A stretch of 14,311 nt of DNA. Origin: Rhodobacter sp. (GTDB taxonomy: Bacteria > Pseudomonadota > Alphaproteobacteria > Rhodobacterales > Rhodobacteraceae). Position numbers and translations under genes: made by a program. Below are positions 6,082 through 12,677 of the stretch, piece by piece; the stretch's first letter is position 1, and every line of letters starts with the position of its first letter. The stretch covers positions 1 through 14,311 of the forward strand of contig PNND01000444.1 of assembly GCA_013824045.1 (NCBI GenBank), in the 5' to 3' direction. Under the pieces are notes generated by a model. It was not told the DNA's origin. It made no database searches and worked only from the letters and a program-made list of their open reading frames with translations.

Positions 6082-6097
6082 GCGGTGCAGCGCGGGG
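6082..6097 (+). repeat. 16-bp direct repeat, copy 2
   Basis: Identical to 5644-5659. As in copy 1, another TGCA follows shortly after (6100, 14 bases on from the one at 6086). Confidence 0.8.
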
Positions 6098-6107
6098 TGT
6101 GCACGAT

Positions 6108-6121
6108 CTCTGACGCCAGAG
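6108..6121. repeat. Degenerate TCTG/CAGA palindrome
   Basis: CTCTG (6108-6112) and CAGAG (6117-6121) pair around ACGC. The core TCTG-ACG(C)-CAGA resembles the four palindromes at 348-459 with one extra loop base. The stem is only 5 bp, so the relationship is tentative. Confidence 0.35.
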
Positions 6122-6173
6122 GGAAGAGGCGATCCGGATGGACCAAGTGGCGGCATTGGCCCTCTCTTTGCCC

Positions 6174-6251
6174 ATTCTTCTCTGTTAAAATATCCTCGGG
6201 GGTGAATTGCCACGCGCTTTGCGCGGGGCAAGAGGGGGCAGACGGCCCCCT
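6174..6251 (-). repeat. Intergenic repeat element, copy B (inverted relative to copy A)
   Basis: On the minus strand the element reads: hairpin GGGGGC/GCCCCC family (6245-6250/6234-6239), hairpin CGCGC/GCGCG (6221-6225/6213-6217), then the tail AGGATATTT-T-AACAGAGAAGAAT (complement of 6174-6196). The tail matches copy A (2033-2055) at 22 of 23 bases while the hairpin sequences differ but occupy the same places. This pattern, a conserved tail with structurally conserved but sequence-variable hairpins, marks a dispersed repeat family. Confidence 0.75.
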
Positions 6252-6325
6252 TCTTCTTTTGGACTGTCGGCCCTTCTGGATTGGTGCGCAATCCGCCGCA
6301 TTTGCCGGGGAGGGCGGGCCTGCGG

Positions 6326-6354
6326 TTGCGTGGGGCAATGGGCGCGTGTATCAC
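6326..6354 (+). promoter_or_regulatory. Candidate fabF promoter
   Basis: TTGCGT (6326-6331) and TATCAC (6349-6354) are 17 bases apart and lie about 35 bases before the fabF start codon. The -10 is only a moderate match, so this is tentative. Some promoter is expected here because the acpP terminator and a 780-bp gap separate fabF from the upstream genes. Confidence 0.35.
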
Positions 6355-6388
6355 CGCGCGAAGGGTTTCAACTGGGCGGGAGAGCGCA

Positions 6389-7651
6389 ATGCGTCGGGTC
6401 GTTGTCACGGGTCTGGGGATGGTCACACCGCTGGCGTGCGGGGTGGAGGAAACCTGGAGCCGGTTGCTGGCAGGGCAATCCGGGGCGGGGCCGATCACGC
6501 GGTTCGACGCATCGAATGTGGTCACGCAATATGCTTGTGAAATCCCGATGGGGGATGGCAGCGACGGGACCTTCAACCCCGATGACTGGATGGAACCCAA
6601 GGACCGCCGCAAGGTGGATGATTTCATCCTTTATGGCATGGCGGCGGCGGTGCAGGCGGTGCGTGATGCCGGCTGGGAACCCGAGGATGAAGAAAGCCGG
6701 TTGCGCACAGGCGTGATGATCGGGTCGGGCATCGGGGGGCTGACCTCGATTGCCGAAACCGCCGTGCTGATCAAGGAAAAGGGCCCCAAACGGGTATCGC
6801 CCTTCTTCATTCCCGGCGCGCTGATCAACCTGATTTCAGGGCAGGTTTCCATCCGCTTCGGCTTCAAGGGGCCGAACCATGCGGTGGTAACGGCCTGTTC
6901 GACCGGCGCGCATGCCATCGGCGATGCGGCGCGGTTGATCCAGTGGGGCGATGCGGATGTGATGATCGCGGGCGGGGCGGAAAGCCCCATCAGCGAAATC
7001 GGGATTGCCGGGTTCAACGCCTGCAAGGCGCTGTCGACCAAGCGCGCGGATGATCCGGCCAAGGCCAGCCGCCCCTATGATGCCGATCGCGACGGGTTCG
7101 TGATGGGCGAGGGCGCGGGCGTGGTGGTGCTGGAGGAGTACGAACACGCCAAGGCGCGGGGGGCCAAGATCTATGCCGAGGTGTTGGGCTATGGCCTTTC
7201 GGGCGATGCCTATCACATCACAGCCCCAAGCGAGGATGGCGATGGCGGCTATCGCAGCATGGCGGCGGCGCTCAAGCGGGCCGGGATCACGCCTGCTGAT
7301 GTGGATTACATCAATGCCCATGGCACCAGCACCATGGCCGACACGATCGAACTGGGCGCGGTGGAGCGGTTGATGGGCGACGCGGCGGCCAAGGCCACGA
7401 TGTCATCGACGAAATCCTCGATCGGGCATCTTCTGGGGGCTGCGGGCGCGGTGGAGGCGATCTTCTGTGTCTTGGCGATCCGGGATCAGGTGGCACCGCC
7501 GACCATCAACCTCGACAATCCTGCCGTTGCGCCGAAGCTCGATTTGGCCCCCAACAAGGCCGTGAAGCGCAAGATCGACGTGGCGCTGTCAAACTCGTTC
7601 GGGTTTGGTGGGACGAATGCGAGTTTGGTGCTGGGGCGGGTCGCAGGCTGA
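6389..7651 (+). CDS. fabF: 3-oxoacyl-ACP synthase II
   Basis: FabF condenses malonyl-ACP with acyl-ACP in fatty-acid elongation. The 420-residue protein has the usual length and starts MRRVVVTGLGMVTPLA. The catalytic triad is visible: Cys170 in VVTACSTGAHAIG, His311 in INAHGTSTM, and His347 in SSIGHLLGAAGAVE, with Lys342 in TKSSIGH. The C-terminal gating loop SNSFGFGGTNASL (401-413) is intact. The start ATG at 6389 follows GGGAG (6378-6382); the longer open frame to 6281 adds residues unrelated to the family. The stop codon overlaps the mltG start by one base (TGATG), so the two are co-transcribed and probably translationally coupled. Confidence 0.97.
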   Translation: MRRVVVTGLGMVTPLACGVEETWSRLLAGQSGAGPITRFDASNVVTQYACEIPMGDGSDGTFNPDDWMEPKDRRKVDDFILYGMAAAVQAVRDAGWEPEDEESRLRTGVMIGSGIGGLTSIAETAVLIKEKGPKRVSPFFIPGALINLISGQVSIRFGFKGPNHAVVTACSTGAHAIGDAARLIQWGDADVMIAGGAESPISEIGIAGFNACKALSTKRADDPAKASRPYDADRDGFVMGEGAGVVVLEEYEHAKARGAKIYAEVLGYGLSGDAYHITAPSEDGDGGYRSMAAALKRAGITPADVDYINAHGTSTMADTIELGAVERLMGDAAAKATMSSTKSSIGHLLGAAGAVEAIFCVLAIRDQVAPPTINLDNPAVAPKLDLAPNKAVKRKIDVALSNSFGFGGTNASLVLGRVAG

Positions 7652-8826
7652 TGTGGCGGGCGATTGCATCGAATGCGCTGACGTTGTTTGTCGTAGCCCT
7701 TGTGGCGGCGGCGGGTCTGCTGGCCTGGGGGCGGGAGGAATATGCCGGTCCGGGGCCGTTGGAGCAGTCGATCTGTTTCCGGGTGGAGCGGGGGGCATCG
7801 CTTTCGGCCGTGAGCCGGGCGCTTGAGGAACAGGGCGCGGTCAGTGATGCGCGCATCTTTCGCATCGGGGCGGATTATTCGGGCAAGGCGGATGGGCTTA
7901 AGTTCGGCTCCTATCTGGTGACGCCCGGCCAATCTATGGCGCAGATTCTGGACAGCCTGACGGCGGGGGGGCAATCCACCTGTGGGCGCGAGGTGAATTT
8001 CCGCATTTCGGTGGCCCGTGCCGAGGTGGTGCTGCGTGAGTTGGACCCGGCGACGAACCGGTATGTCGAGGTGGTGGCCTTTGATCCAGCCGTGACGGCG
8101 GCCCCGGCGGAGTATCTGGATGTGGCCGAGGCGGATGACATCCGCTGGCGCATCACGCTGGCCGAGGGGGTGACCAGCTGGCAGGTGGTGGATGCGCTGA
8201 AGCGGGCGGAGTTCATGACCGGCGAGATCGCCGAGGTGCCGCCCGAGGGGACGCTGGCCCCCGACAGCTATGAGGTGGCGCGGGGTGCGGATCGGGCGGA
8301 GCTGCTGGCCGAGATGACCGAGCGGCAGACGGCCACGCTTGCCGAATTGTGGGCGGCGCGGGCCGAGGGCTTGCCCTATGAGACGCCGGAGGAGGCGTTG
8401 ATCATGGCCTCTATCGTGGAGAAGGAAACCGGGATCGCCGAGGAGCGCAAGCAGGTGGCGAGCGTCTTCGTGAACCGGATGCGGTTGGGGATGCGGCTGC
8501 AGACCGACCCCACGGTGATTTACGGCGTGACACGGGGCGAGGGTGTGTTGGGGCGCGGGCTGCGGCAGAGCGAATTGCGCCGCGAGACGCCATGGAACAC
8601 CTATGTCATCGACGGGCTGCCGCCGACGCCGATTGCCAATCCGGGGCGTTTGTCCATCGAGGCGGCGCTGAACCCCGATACCACGGATTTCCTGTATTTC
8701 GTGGCCGATGGAACCGGGGGCCATGCCTTTGGCCGCACGCTGGAGGAGCATAACGAAAACGTCGCACGCTGGCGGGCCATTGAGGCGGAGCGGGGCGAGG
8801 AGGCGGCGACGGGCGTGCAGGACTGA
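7651..8826 (+). CDS. mltG: Endolytic murein transglycosylase (YceG-like)
   Basis: MltG is an inner-membrane enzyme that cuts nascent glycan strands inside the chain and is thought to end their polymerisation. The 391-residue protein begins with a short cytoplasmic tail and one membrane segment (about 9-26). A LysM-like/YceG N-terminal region follows (SICFRVERGASLSAVSRALEEQG, about 40-62). The catalytic YceG core contains ASIVEKETG with Glu257 as the counterpart of E. coli Glu218. Other hallmarks are VFVNRMRLGMRLQTDPTVIYG (272-292), SELRRETPWNTY (307-318) and GLPPTPIANPGRLSIEAALNP (322-342). The ATG overlaps the fabF stop by one base. The next genes form the GTA cluster with their own promoter, so MltG is probably a housekeeping neighbour and not a GTA lysis factor. 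Confidence 0.95.
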   Translation: MWRAIASNALTLFVVALVAAAGLLAWGREEYAGPGPLEQSICFRVERGASLSAVSRALEEQGAVSDARIFRIGADYSGKADGLKFGSYLVTPGQSMAQILDSLTAGGQSTCGREVNFRISVARAEVVLRELDPATNRYVEVVAFDPAVTAAPAEYLDVAEADDIRWRITLAEGVTSWQVVDALKRAEFMTGEIAEVPPEGTLAPDSYEVARGADRAELLAEMTERQTATLAELWAARAEGLPYETPEEALIMASIVEKETGIAEERKQVASVFVNRMRLGMRLQTDPTVIYGVTRGEGVLGRGLRQSELRRETPWNTYVIDGLPPTPIANPGRLSIEAALNPDTTDFLYFVADGTGGHAFGRTLEEHNENVARWRAIEAERGEEAATGVQD

Positions 8827-8834
8827 TGAAGAAG

Positions 8835-8859
8835 CGGTTAAGGCTGCGTTCGGTAAGGC
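8835..8859 (+). promoter_or_regulatory. Direct repeat upstream of the GTA promoter
   Basis: CGGTTAAGGC (8835-8844) and CGGTAAGGC (8851-8859) are near-identical and begin 16 bases apart, about one and a half helical turns. They lie roughly 60-85 bases upstream of the predicted GTA transcription start, where an activator could bind. GTA clusters are known to depend on the activator GafA; that this is its site is only a guess. Confidence 0.3.
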
Positions 8860-8882
8860 ATTGATCCGGAACAGAAAAACGC

Positions 8883-8912
8883 TTGACTTGGGCGGGCGGT
8901 CTGGTCTATAGA
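8883..8912 (+). promoter_or_regulatory. Strong sigma-70-like promoter of the GTA cluster
   Basis: TTGACT (8883-8888) and TATAGA (8907-8912) are 18 bases apart. Each hexamer matches the consensus at most positions and both stand out from the GC-rich background. Transcription would start at about 8918-8920, right at the first of two ATGs (8920, 8923). It lies between mltG and the first GTA gene. Confidence 0.75.
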
Positions 8913-8937
8913 TTGTTGCATGATGAGACAGGTGGGC

Positions 8938-8976
8938 AAGCGGCACGGGGAAACCCGGGGCCGCTTTTCCTTTTCC
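8938..8976 (+). terminator. Intrinsic-terminator-like hairpin in the GTA leader (possible attenuator)
   Basis: Outer stem AAGCGGC (8938-8944)/GCCGCTT (8960-8966) and inner stem CGGG (8946-8949)/CCCG (8954-8957) close a GAAA tetraloop; an A/GG internal loop separates the stems. A pyrimidine tail TTCCTTTTCC (8967-8976) follows. A second hairpin GCCGG/CCGGC (8977-8981/8986-8990) comes directly after. Placed only about 20-55 bases after the predicted start site and before g1, it would stop many transcripts unless overridden. Confidence 0.65.
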
Positions 8977-9007
8977 GCCGGAGGGCCGGCAGAGGGCGAA
9001 GTGGCAG

Positions 9008-9337
9008 ATGCAACATGCAAGCGGGGGCGGCGCGCCCCTGACGGAGCCACAGCTTCTGACCCATGCGTTACGGGTCTTTGACGCGGCGGCGGCAGATGTG
9101 GCGGCGGCGCTGGTGGCCCTGCGCGACAGCGGGGCGGATGGATCGGCGCGGACGCTGCAGGCGGTGCGCGATCTTCAGGCGGCGCTGGCCGTCTTGATGG
9201 ATGAGAGGGTGAAAATTGACAGGCTTCGCAACCAAGTTGCCGGTGTCGTCGGGGGGCGAACGCTCGACCTTGACGCTGCGCGCGATGAGATCGGGCGCCG
9301 TCTGGCTCGCCTCCGCGACGCCGGAGGTGGTGACTGA
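9008..9337 (+). CDS. GTA small terminase subunit (g1)
   Basis: This 109-residue protein sits in the position of g1, the first gene of Rhodobacter-type GTA clusters, whose product has been shown to act as the small terminase that helps load host DNA on the packaging motor. The sequence is mostly helical and alanine-rich, with two helices separated by DSGADGS (THALRVFDAAAADVAAALVAL; RTLQAVRDLQAALAVLMDERVKIDRL), ending in RRLARLRDAGGGD. This fits a coiled-coil oligomer without a typical DNA-binding helix-turn-helix. It would not be identified by motif alone; position before the large terminase decides the call. The ATG at 9008 has only a weak, distant GAGGG (8992-8996). Its end overlaps the large terminase gene. 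Confidence 0.8.
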   Translation: MQHASGGGAPLTEPQLLTHALRVFDAAAADVAAALVALRDSGADGSARTLQAVRDLQAALAVLMDERVKIDRLRNQVAGVVGGRTLDLDAARDEIGRRLARLRDAGGGD

Positions 9338-10628
9338 TTTTCTGCACGGGCTGAGCGACGGGGCCTTTCTGGCGCTGCCGTGGTTGTTCGAGTTCTGGGC
9401 GCTGCCGCATCAGATTGCTCCCGATGGGGCGTGGCGGACGTGGGTGATCATGGGCGGGCGCGGGGCGGGAAAGACGCGGGCCGGGGCGGAATGGGTGCGG
9501 GGGCTGGTCGAGGGGGCGGGGCCCATGGATGCGGGCCGGGCGCGGCGGGTGGCGCTGGTGGGTGAGACGGTGGATCAGGTGCGCGAGGTGATGGTATTCG
9601 GCGAGAGCGGCATCATGGCTTGTGCGCCCCCCGATCGGCGCCCGGTCTGGGAGGGGGGGCGCAAGCGGCTGGTCTGGCCGAATGGGGCGGTGGCGCAGGT
9701 GATATCGGCGCATGATCCCGAAAGCCTGCGGGGGCCGCAGTTTGACGCGGCTTGGGCGGATGAGCTGGCGAAATGGCCCAAGGCGCAAGAGACTTGGGAT
9801 ATGCTGCAGTTCGCATTGCGGCTGGGCGATAGCCCACAGGCGGTGGTGACGACGACGCCGCGCAATGTGGCGGTGCTGAAGGCGATCCTGAAGAACCCCT
9901 CCACCGTGGTGACCCACGCTCCGACCGAGGCCAACAAGGCCAATCTGGCGGCGTCTTTCCTGCACGAGATGGAGGCGCGCTATGGCGGCACCCGGCGCGG
10001 GATGGAAGAGTTGGAGGGGCTGCTGGTCGAGGATGCGGAAGGGGCGCTGTGGTCGCGCCAGATGATCGAGGCGGCGCAGGGCGGGCAGGCGCAGGGCCTG
10101 ACGCGGGTGGTGGTGGCGGTGGACCCGCCCGCCAGCGCGGGCGAAGGCGCGGATGAATGCGGGATCGTGGTGGTGGGGGCCTGCCTTGAGGGGCCGCCAC
10201 AGGAATGGCGCGCGGTGGTGATCGAGGATGCCAGCGTGCAGGGCAAAGGGGCCGCGGATTGGGCCACTGTGGCGGTGGAGGCGTTCCGCCGCCATGGCGC
10301 CGACCGGATGGTGGCCGAGGTGAACATGGGCGGCGATCTGGTGGCCGCCGTGATCCGGCAGCAGGACCCGTTCCTGCCCTTGCGGATGGTGCGGGCGAGC
10401 AAAGGGAAATCAGTGCGGGCCGAGCCCATCGCGGCGCTTTATGAGCAGGGGCGGGTGGGGCATCTGGGCGGATTGGGCCGGCTGGAGGCGCAGATGGTGC
10501 AGATGACGCGGGGCGGGTTTGTCGGGCGGGGATCGCCGGACCGGGTGGATGCGCTGGTCTGGGCGCTGACCGATCTGATGCTGGACAGTGCGGCAAGCTG
10601 GCGGCGGCCGCAGGTGCGGACGCTGTAA
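9285..10628 (+). CDS. GTA large terminase subunit (g2), DNA-packaging ATPase/nuclease
   Basis: The large terminase pumps DNA into the prohead and cuts it at the end of packaging. From the ATG at 9285 the protein has 447 residues. The ATPase half shows Walker A GGRGAGKT (57-64), a Walker B FDAAWADE with Asp159-Glu160, and the coupling motif VTTTPR (188-193). The C-terminal RNase H-like nuclease shows VAVDPPAS (Asp280), Asp290, VAEVNMGGD (Glu345) and PDRVDAL (Asp419, Asp422). In GTA clusters this gene packages random host DNA. The start is uncertain: TTG at 9216 or GTG at 9330 are possible in the same frame. The 9285 start keeps the WLAS...FLHGLSDGAFLALPWLFEFWALPHQ leader and overlaps g1 by 53 bases without a clear Shine-Dalgarno. 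Confidence 0.95.
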   Translation: MRSGAVWLASATPEVVTDFLHGLSDGAFLALPWLFEFWALPHQIAPDGAWRTWVIMGGRGAGKTRAGAEWVRGLVEGAGPMDAGRARRVALVGETVDQVREVMVFGESGIMACAPPDRRPVWEGGRKRLVWPNGAVAQVISAHDPESLRGPQFDAAWADELAKWPKAQETWDMLQFALRLGDSPQAVVTTTPRNVAVLKAILKNPSTVVTHAPTEANKANLAASFLHEMEARYGGTRRGMEELEGLLVEDAEGALWSRQMIEAAQGGQAQGLTRVVVAVDPPASAGEGADECGIVVVGACLEGPPQEWRAVVIEDASVQGKGAADWATVAVEAFRRHGADRMVAEVNMGGDLVAAVIRQQDPFLPLRMVRASKGKSVRAEPIAALYEQGRVGHLGGLGRLEAQMVQMTRGGFVGRGSPDRVDALVWALTDLMLDSAASWRRPQVRTL

Positions 10629-10653
10629 CTTTCTTCGAATTGGGACTGGGTTC

Positions 10654-10675
10654 CCGGTGGCCTGCGGCCAGCCGG
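10654..10675 (+). other. Hairpin between large terminase and portal genes
   Basis: CCGG-TGGCC (10654-10662) pairs with GGCCA-G-CCGG (10666-10675) around TGC, with one bulged G. It ends 2 bases before the portal gene Shine-Dalgarno GGGGAGG (10678-10684), so it could tune translation or protect the downstream mRNA. No T-run follows. Confidence 0.45.
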
Positions 10676-10692
10676 TGGGGGAGGCATGGGCG

Positions 10693-11868
10693 ATGGTGTT
10701 GAAGTTCTTGCGCAAAGCGCCCGAGGTTGTGCCAGAGGTCAAGGCCAGCGCGACGGGGCGGGTGGTGGCTTGGGGGACATCGGGCCGCGTGGCATGGTCT
10801 CCGCGCGATGTGGGCAGCCTGTCGCGGACCGGGTTCATGGGCAACCCGGTGGGGTTTCGTGCGGTGCGGCTGATTGCCGAGGCGGCGGCGGCGCTGCCCA
10901 TTGTCGTGCAGGATGCCGCGCGCCGCTATGAGGTGCATCCGTTGGCCGCGCTTCTGGCGCGACCCAATGGATGCCAGGGCCGGGCGGAACTGCTGGAGGC
11001 GGTCTATGGGCAGCTCCTGCTAAGCGGGAATGCCTATCTGGAAGCGGTGCCCGGAGAGGGGGCCTTGCCCGGCGAAGTGCATGTGCTGCGATCCGACCGG
11101 ATGGCGGTGGTGCCGGGGGTGGATGGGTGGCCTGTGGCCTTTGACTATACCGTGGGCGGGCGGACGCATCGGTTCGACATGACGGGCGGCTTGGCGCCGA
11201 TCTGCCATATCCGTAGTTTCCATCCGCAGGATGACCATTACGGGTTTTCGCCCCTGCAGGCGGCGGCGGTGGCGATTGATGTGCATAATTCGGCGAGTGC
11301 CTGGTCAAAGGCGCTGCTCGACAATGCGGCGCGGCCTTCGGGGGCGATTGTCTATAAGGGCGCGGATGGGCAATCCATGCTGACGGCCGAGCAATATGAC
11401 CGGCTGGTGGGCGAGATGGAGAGCCACCATCAGGGCGCGCGCAATGCGGGGCGGCCGATGCTGCTGGAAGGCGGGCTGGACTGGAAGCCGATGGGGTTTT
11501 CGCCCAGCGACATGGAGTTTCAGAAGACCAAGGAGGCGGCGGCGCGCGAGATTGCCACGGCCTTTGGTGTGCCGCCGATGTTGCTGGGGGTACCCGGCGA
11601 CGCGACCTATGCCAATTACGCCGAGGCGAACCGGGCCTTCTATCGCCTGACCGTGCTGCCGCTGGCGGCGCGGGTGCTGGCGGCGCTGTCGCATTGGCTG
11701 GCCGGGTATACTGGCGAGGCGGTGGAGATGCGGCCCGATCTGGACCTGATCCCCGCCTTGGCGGTGGAGCGGGATGCGGCCTGGTCGCGGGTGGCGGCGG
11801 CGGATTTTCTGACGGCTGCGGAGAAGCGCCGCGCGCTGGGGCTGCCGCCGCTGGCGGAGGTGGAATGA
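10693..11868 (+). CDS. GTA portal protein (g3), HK97 family
   Basis: The portal forms the dodecameric ring at one capsid vertex through which DNA enters and to which the tail joins. The 391-residue protein has the usual HK97-portal size. Hallmarks are the early PVGFRAVRLIAEAAAALPI (52-70), HPLAALLARPN (82-92), SGNAYLE (111-117) and the C-terminal DMEFQKTKEAAAREIATAFGVPPMLLG block with FGVPP, followed by DATYANYAEANRAFYRLTVLPL. The ATG at 10693 has a GGGGAGG Shine-Dalgarno 8 bases upstream; the frame continues back to 10588 but that part overlaps the terminase gene and is not homologous. An ATG at 10686 lies in another frame. The stop codon overlaps the next start as ATGA. Confidence 0.95.
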   Translation: MVLKFLRKAPEVVPEVKASATGRVVAWGTSGRVAWSPRDVGSLSRTGFMGNPVGFRAVRLIAEAAAALPIVVQDAARRYEVHPLAALLARPNGCQGRAELLEAVYGQLLLSGNAYLEAVPGEGALPGEVHVLRSDRMAVVPGVDGWPVAFDYTVGGRTHRFDMTGGLAPICHIRSFHPQDDHYGFSPLQAAAVAIDVHNSASAWSKALLDNAARPSGAIVYKGADGQSMLTAEQYDRLVGEMESHHQGARNAGRPMLLEGGLDWKPMGFSPSDMEFQKTKEAAAREIATAFGVPPMLLGVPGDATYANYAEANRAFYRLTVLPLAARVLAALSHWLAGYTGEAVEMRPDLDLIPALAVERDAAWSRVAAADFLTAAEKRRALGLPPLAEVE

Positions 11869-12110
11869 CCGCGCGCGTGGGGGGCGGATCGCGGTTCCTG
11901 TTCGACAGTTTCGATGCGGCGACGGCGCGGATCGAGGCGAATGAGCGGGTGGCCGAGGAACGCTGGGCGGCGCTGGATTACCGGTTGGCGCATATCGAGG
12001 GGTCCCTGGAGCGGCTGGAGCGGCGAATCTGGGTGATGGTGTTCGGGGTGGCGGGGTTCCTGCTGGCGCAGGGGGCCGAGGCGGTGGTGCGGGCTGCTTT
12101 AGCAGGGTGA
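11865..12110 (+). CDS. GTA g3.5-like small coiled-coil/membrane protein
   Basis: The 81-residue protein has two visible parts: a charged helical region (about 18-54, ATARIEANERVAEER and RLAHIEGSLERLERR) likely to form a coiled coil, and a hydrophobic segment (about 55-70, IWVMVFGVAGFLLAQG). This layout resembles XhlA/DUF1515-type phage proteins and the small gene called g3.5 between portal and protease in Rhodobacter GTA clusters. The start ATG overlaps the portal stop (ATGA) and has GGAGG at 11856-11860, so it is translationally coupled. Its role in GTA is not established; a membrane-linked or scaffolding role is only a guess. Its small size makes the overlap and the ribosome binding site the main evidence that it is real. 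Confidence 0.8.
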   Translation: MTARVGGGSRFLFDSFDAATARIEANERVAEERWAALDYRLAHIEGSLERLERRIWVMVFGVAGFLLAQGAEAVVRAALAG

Positions 12111-12118
12111 GGCAAGCG

Positions 12119-12649
12119 ATGGAACTGGAACGGAAATTTACCCGAAGCGCTGCGGGTCTTGCGGTCGCGGGCGCGCAGATCGAGGGCTATGCATCGGTCT
12201 TTGGTGTGGCCGATCAGGGCGGCGATGTGGTGCTGCGCGGGGCCTATGCGACGAGCCTGAAGCGGCTGGCGGCGGGGGGGCGGCGGGTCAAGATGCTGTG
12301 GCAGCATGATCCGGGCCAGCCCATCGGGGTATGGGATGAGGTGCGCGAGGATGTGCATGGGCTGTGGGTGAAGGGCCATCTACTGACCGATCTGGCGCAG
12401 GGGCGCGAGGCGGCGGCGCTGCTGGCGGCGGGGGCGATTGACGGATTGTCCATCGGTTACAGAACCTTGCGGGCAGAACGTGATGCGAAGGGGCGGCGGC
12501 AGCTGGCAGAGGTGGATCTGTGGGAGGTCTCGCTGGTGACATTTCCCATGCTGGCCGAGGCGCGGGTGGCGGCGAAGGCGGCGGATGGGGTTCTGGGTGA
12601 GTTGGCGCGCGCGTTGCGCACAGCGCGGGACGGGTTGGCGGCGCGGTGA
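12119..12649 (+). CDS. GTA prohead maturation protease (g4), HK97 family
   Basis: The enzyme cleaves the N-terminal scaffold part of the capsid protein during head maturation. The 176-residue serine protease has EGYASVFGVAD (22-32), the catalytic His63 in MLWQHDPGQPIG, Ser111 in AIDGLSIGY, and Glu136 in DLWEVSLVTFPML, matching the His-Ser-Glu triad of peptidase family U35/S78-type HK97 proteases. The length is normal. I use the ATG at 12119, with GTGAGG (12107-12112) as ribosome binding site; the GTG at 12107, overlapping the previous stop, is an alternative adding four residues. It sits directly before its substrate gene, the usual phage order. Confidence 0.94.
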   Translation: MELERKFTRSAAGLAVAGAQIEGYASVFGVADQGGDVVLRGAYATSLKRLAAGGRRVKMLWQHDPGQPIGVWDEVREDVHGLWVKGHLLTDLAQGREAAALLAAGAIDGLSIGYRTLRAERDAKGRRQLAEVDLWEVSLVTFPMLAEARVAAKAADGVLGELARALRTARDGLAAR

Positions 12650-12677
12650 TCGCGCGGGTTTGAGGAAGGATCAGGAC

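Larger units (their letters stand above)
5609..6388. other. Gene-poor, repeat-rich interval between the ureohydrolase gene and fabF
   Basis: I see no recognisable intact gene on either strand in these 780 bases. The interval holds, in order: a cluster of TGCA tetramers including a 16-bp repeat, a 23-bp repeat, an 18-bp tandem repeat array, second copies of the 23-bp and 16-bp repeats, a degenerate TCTG/CAGA palindrome, an inverted copy of the intergenic repeat also found after fabD, and a possible fabF promoter. The top strand of the array is C/A-rich, unlike the G-rich coding strands around it. Other open frames here on the minus strand are compositional and show no family resemblance. Confidence 0.7.

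Noticed and set aside
5898..6338. 146-residue minus-strand open frame in the gap before fabF
   Set aside because: It crosses the 23-bp repeat, the 16-bp repeat and the dispersed intergenic repeat, and has no recognisable domain.
7651..8826. MltG as the GTA lysis enzyme
   Set aside because: It is the standard housekeeping YceG protein coupled to fabF, separated from the GTA genes by a new promoter and a terminator-like hairpin.
7486..8946. 486-residue open frame on the minus strand opposite mltG
   Set aside because: It lies antisense to an unmistakable mltG, is rich in His, Arg and Pro as expected for the complement of GC-rich codons, and resembles no family. The same applies to long minus-strand frames at 889-1650, 3529-4575, 4886-5797, 8838-10295, 9613-10938 and 12288-14282.
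10686..10931. 81-residue frame starting at an ATG 7 bases before the portal start
   Set aside because: It is out of frame with the portal, has no family resemblance, and shares the portal ribosome binding site.
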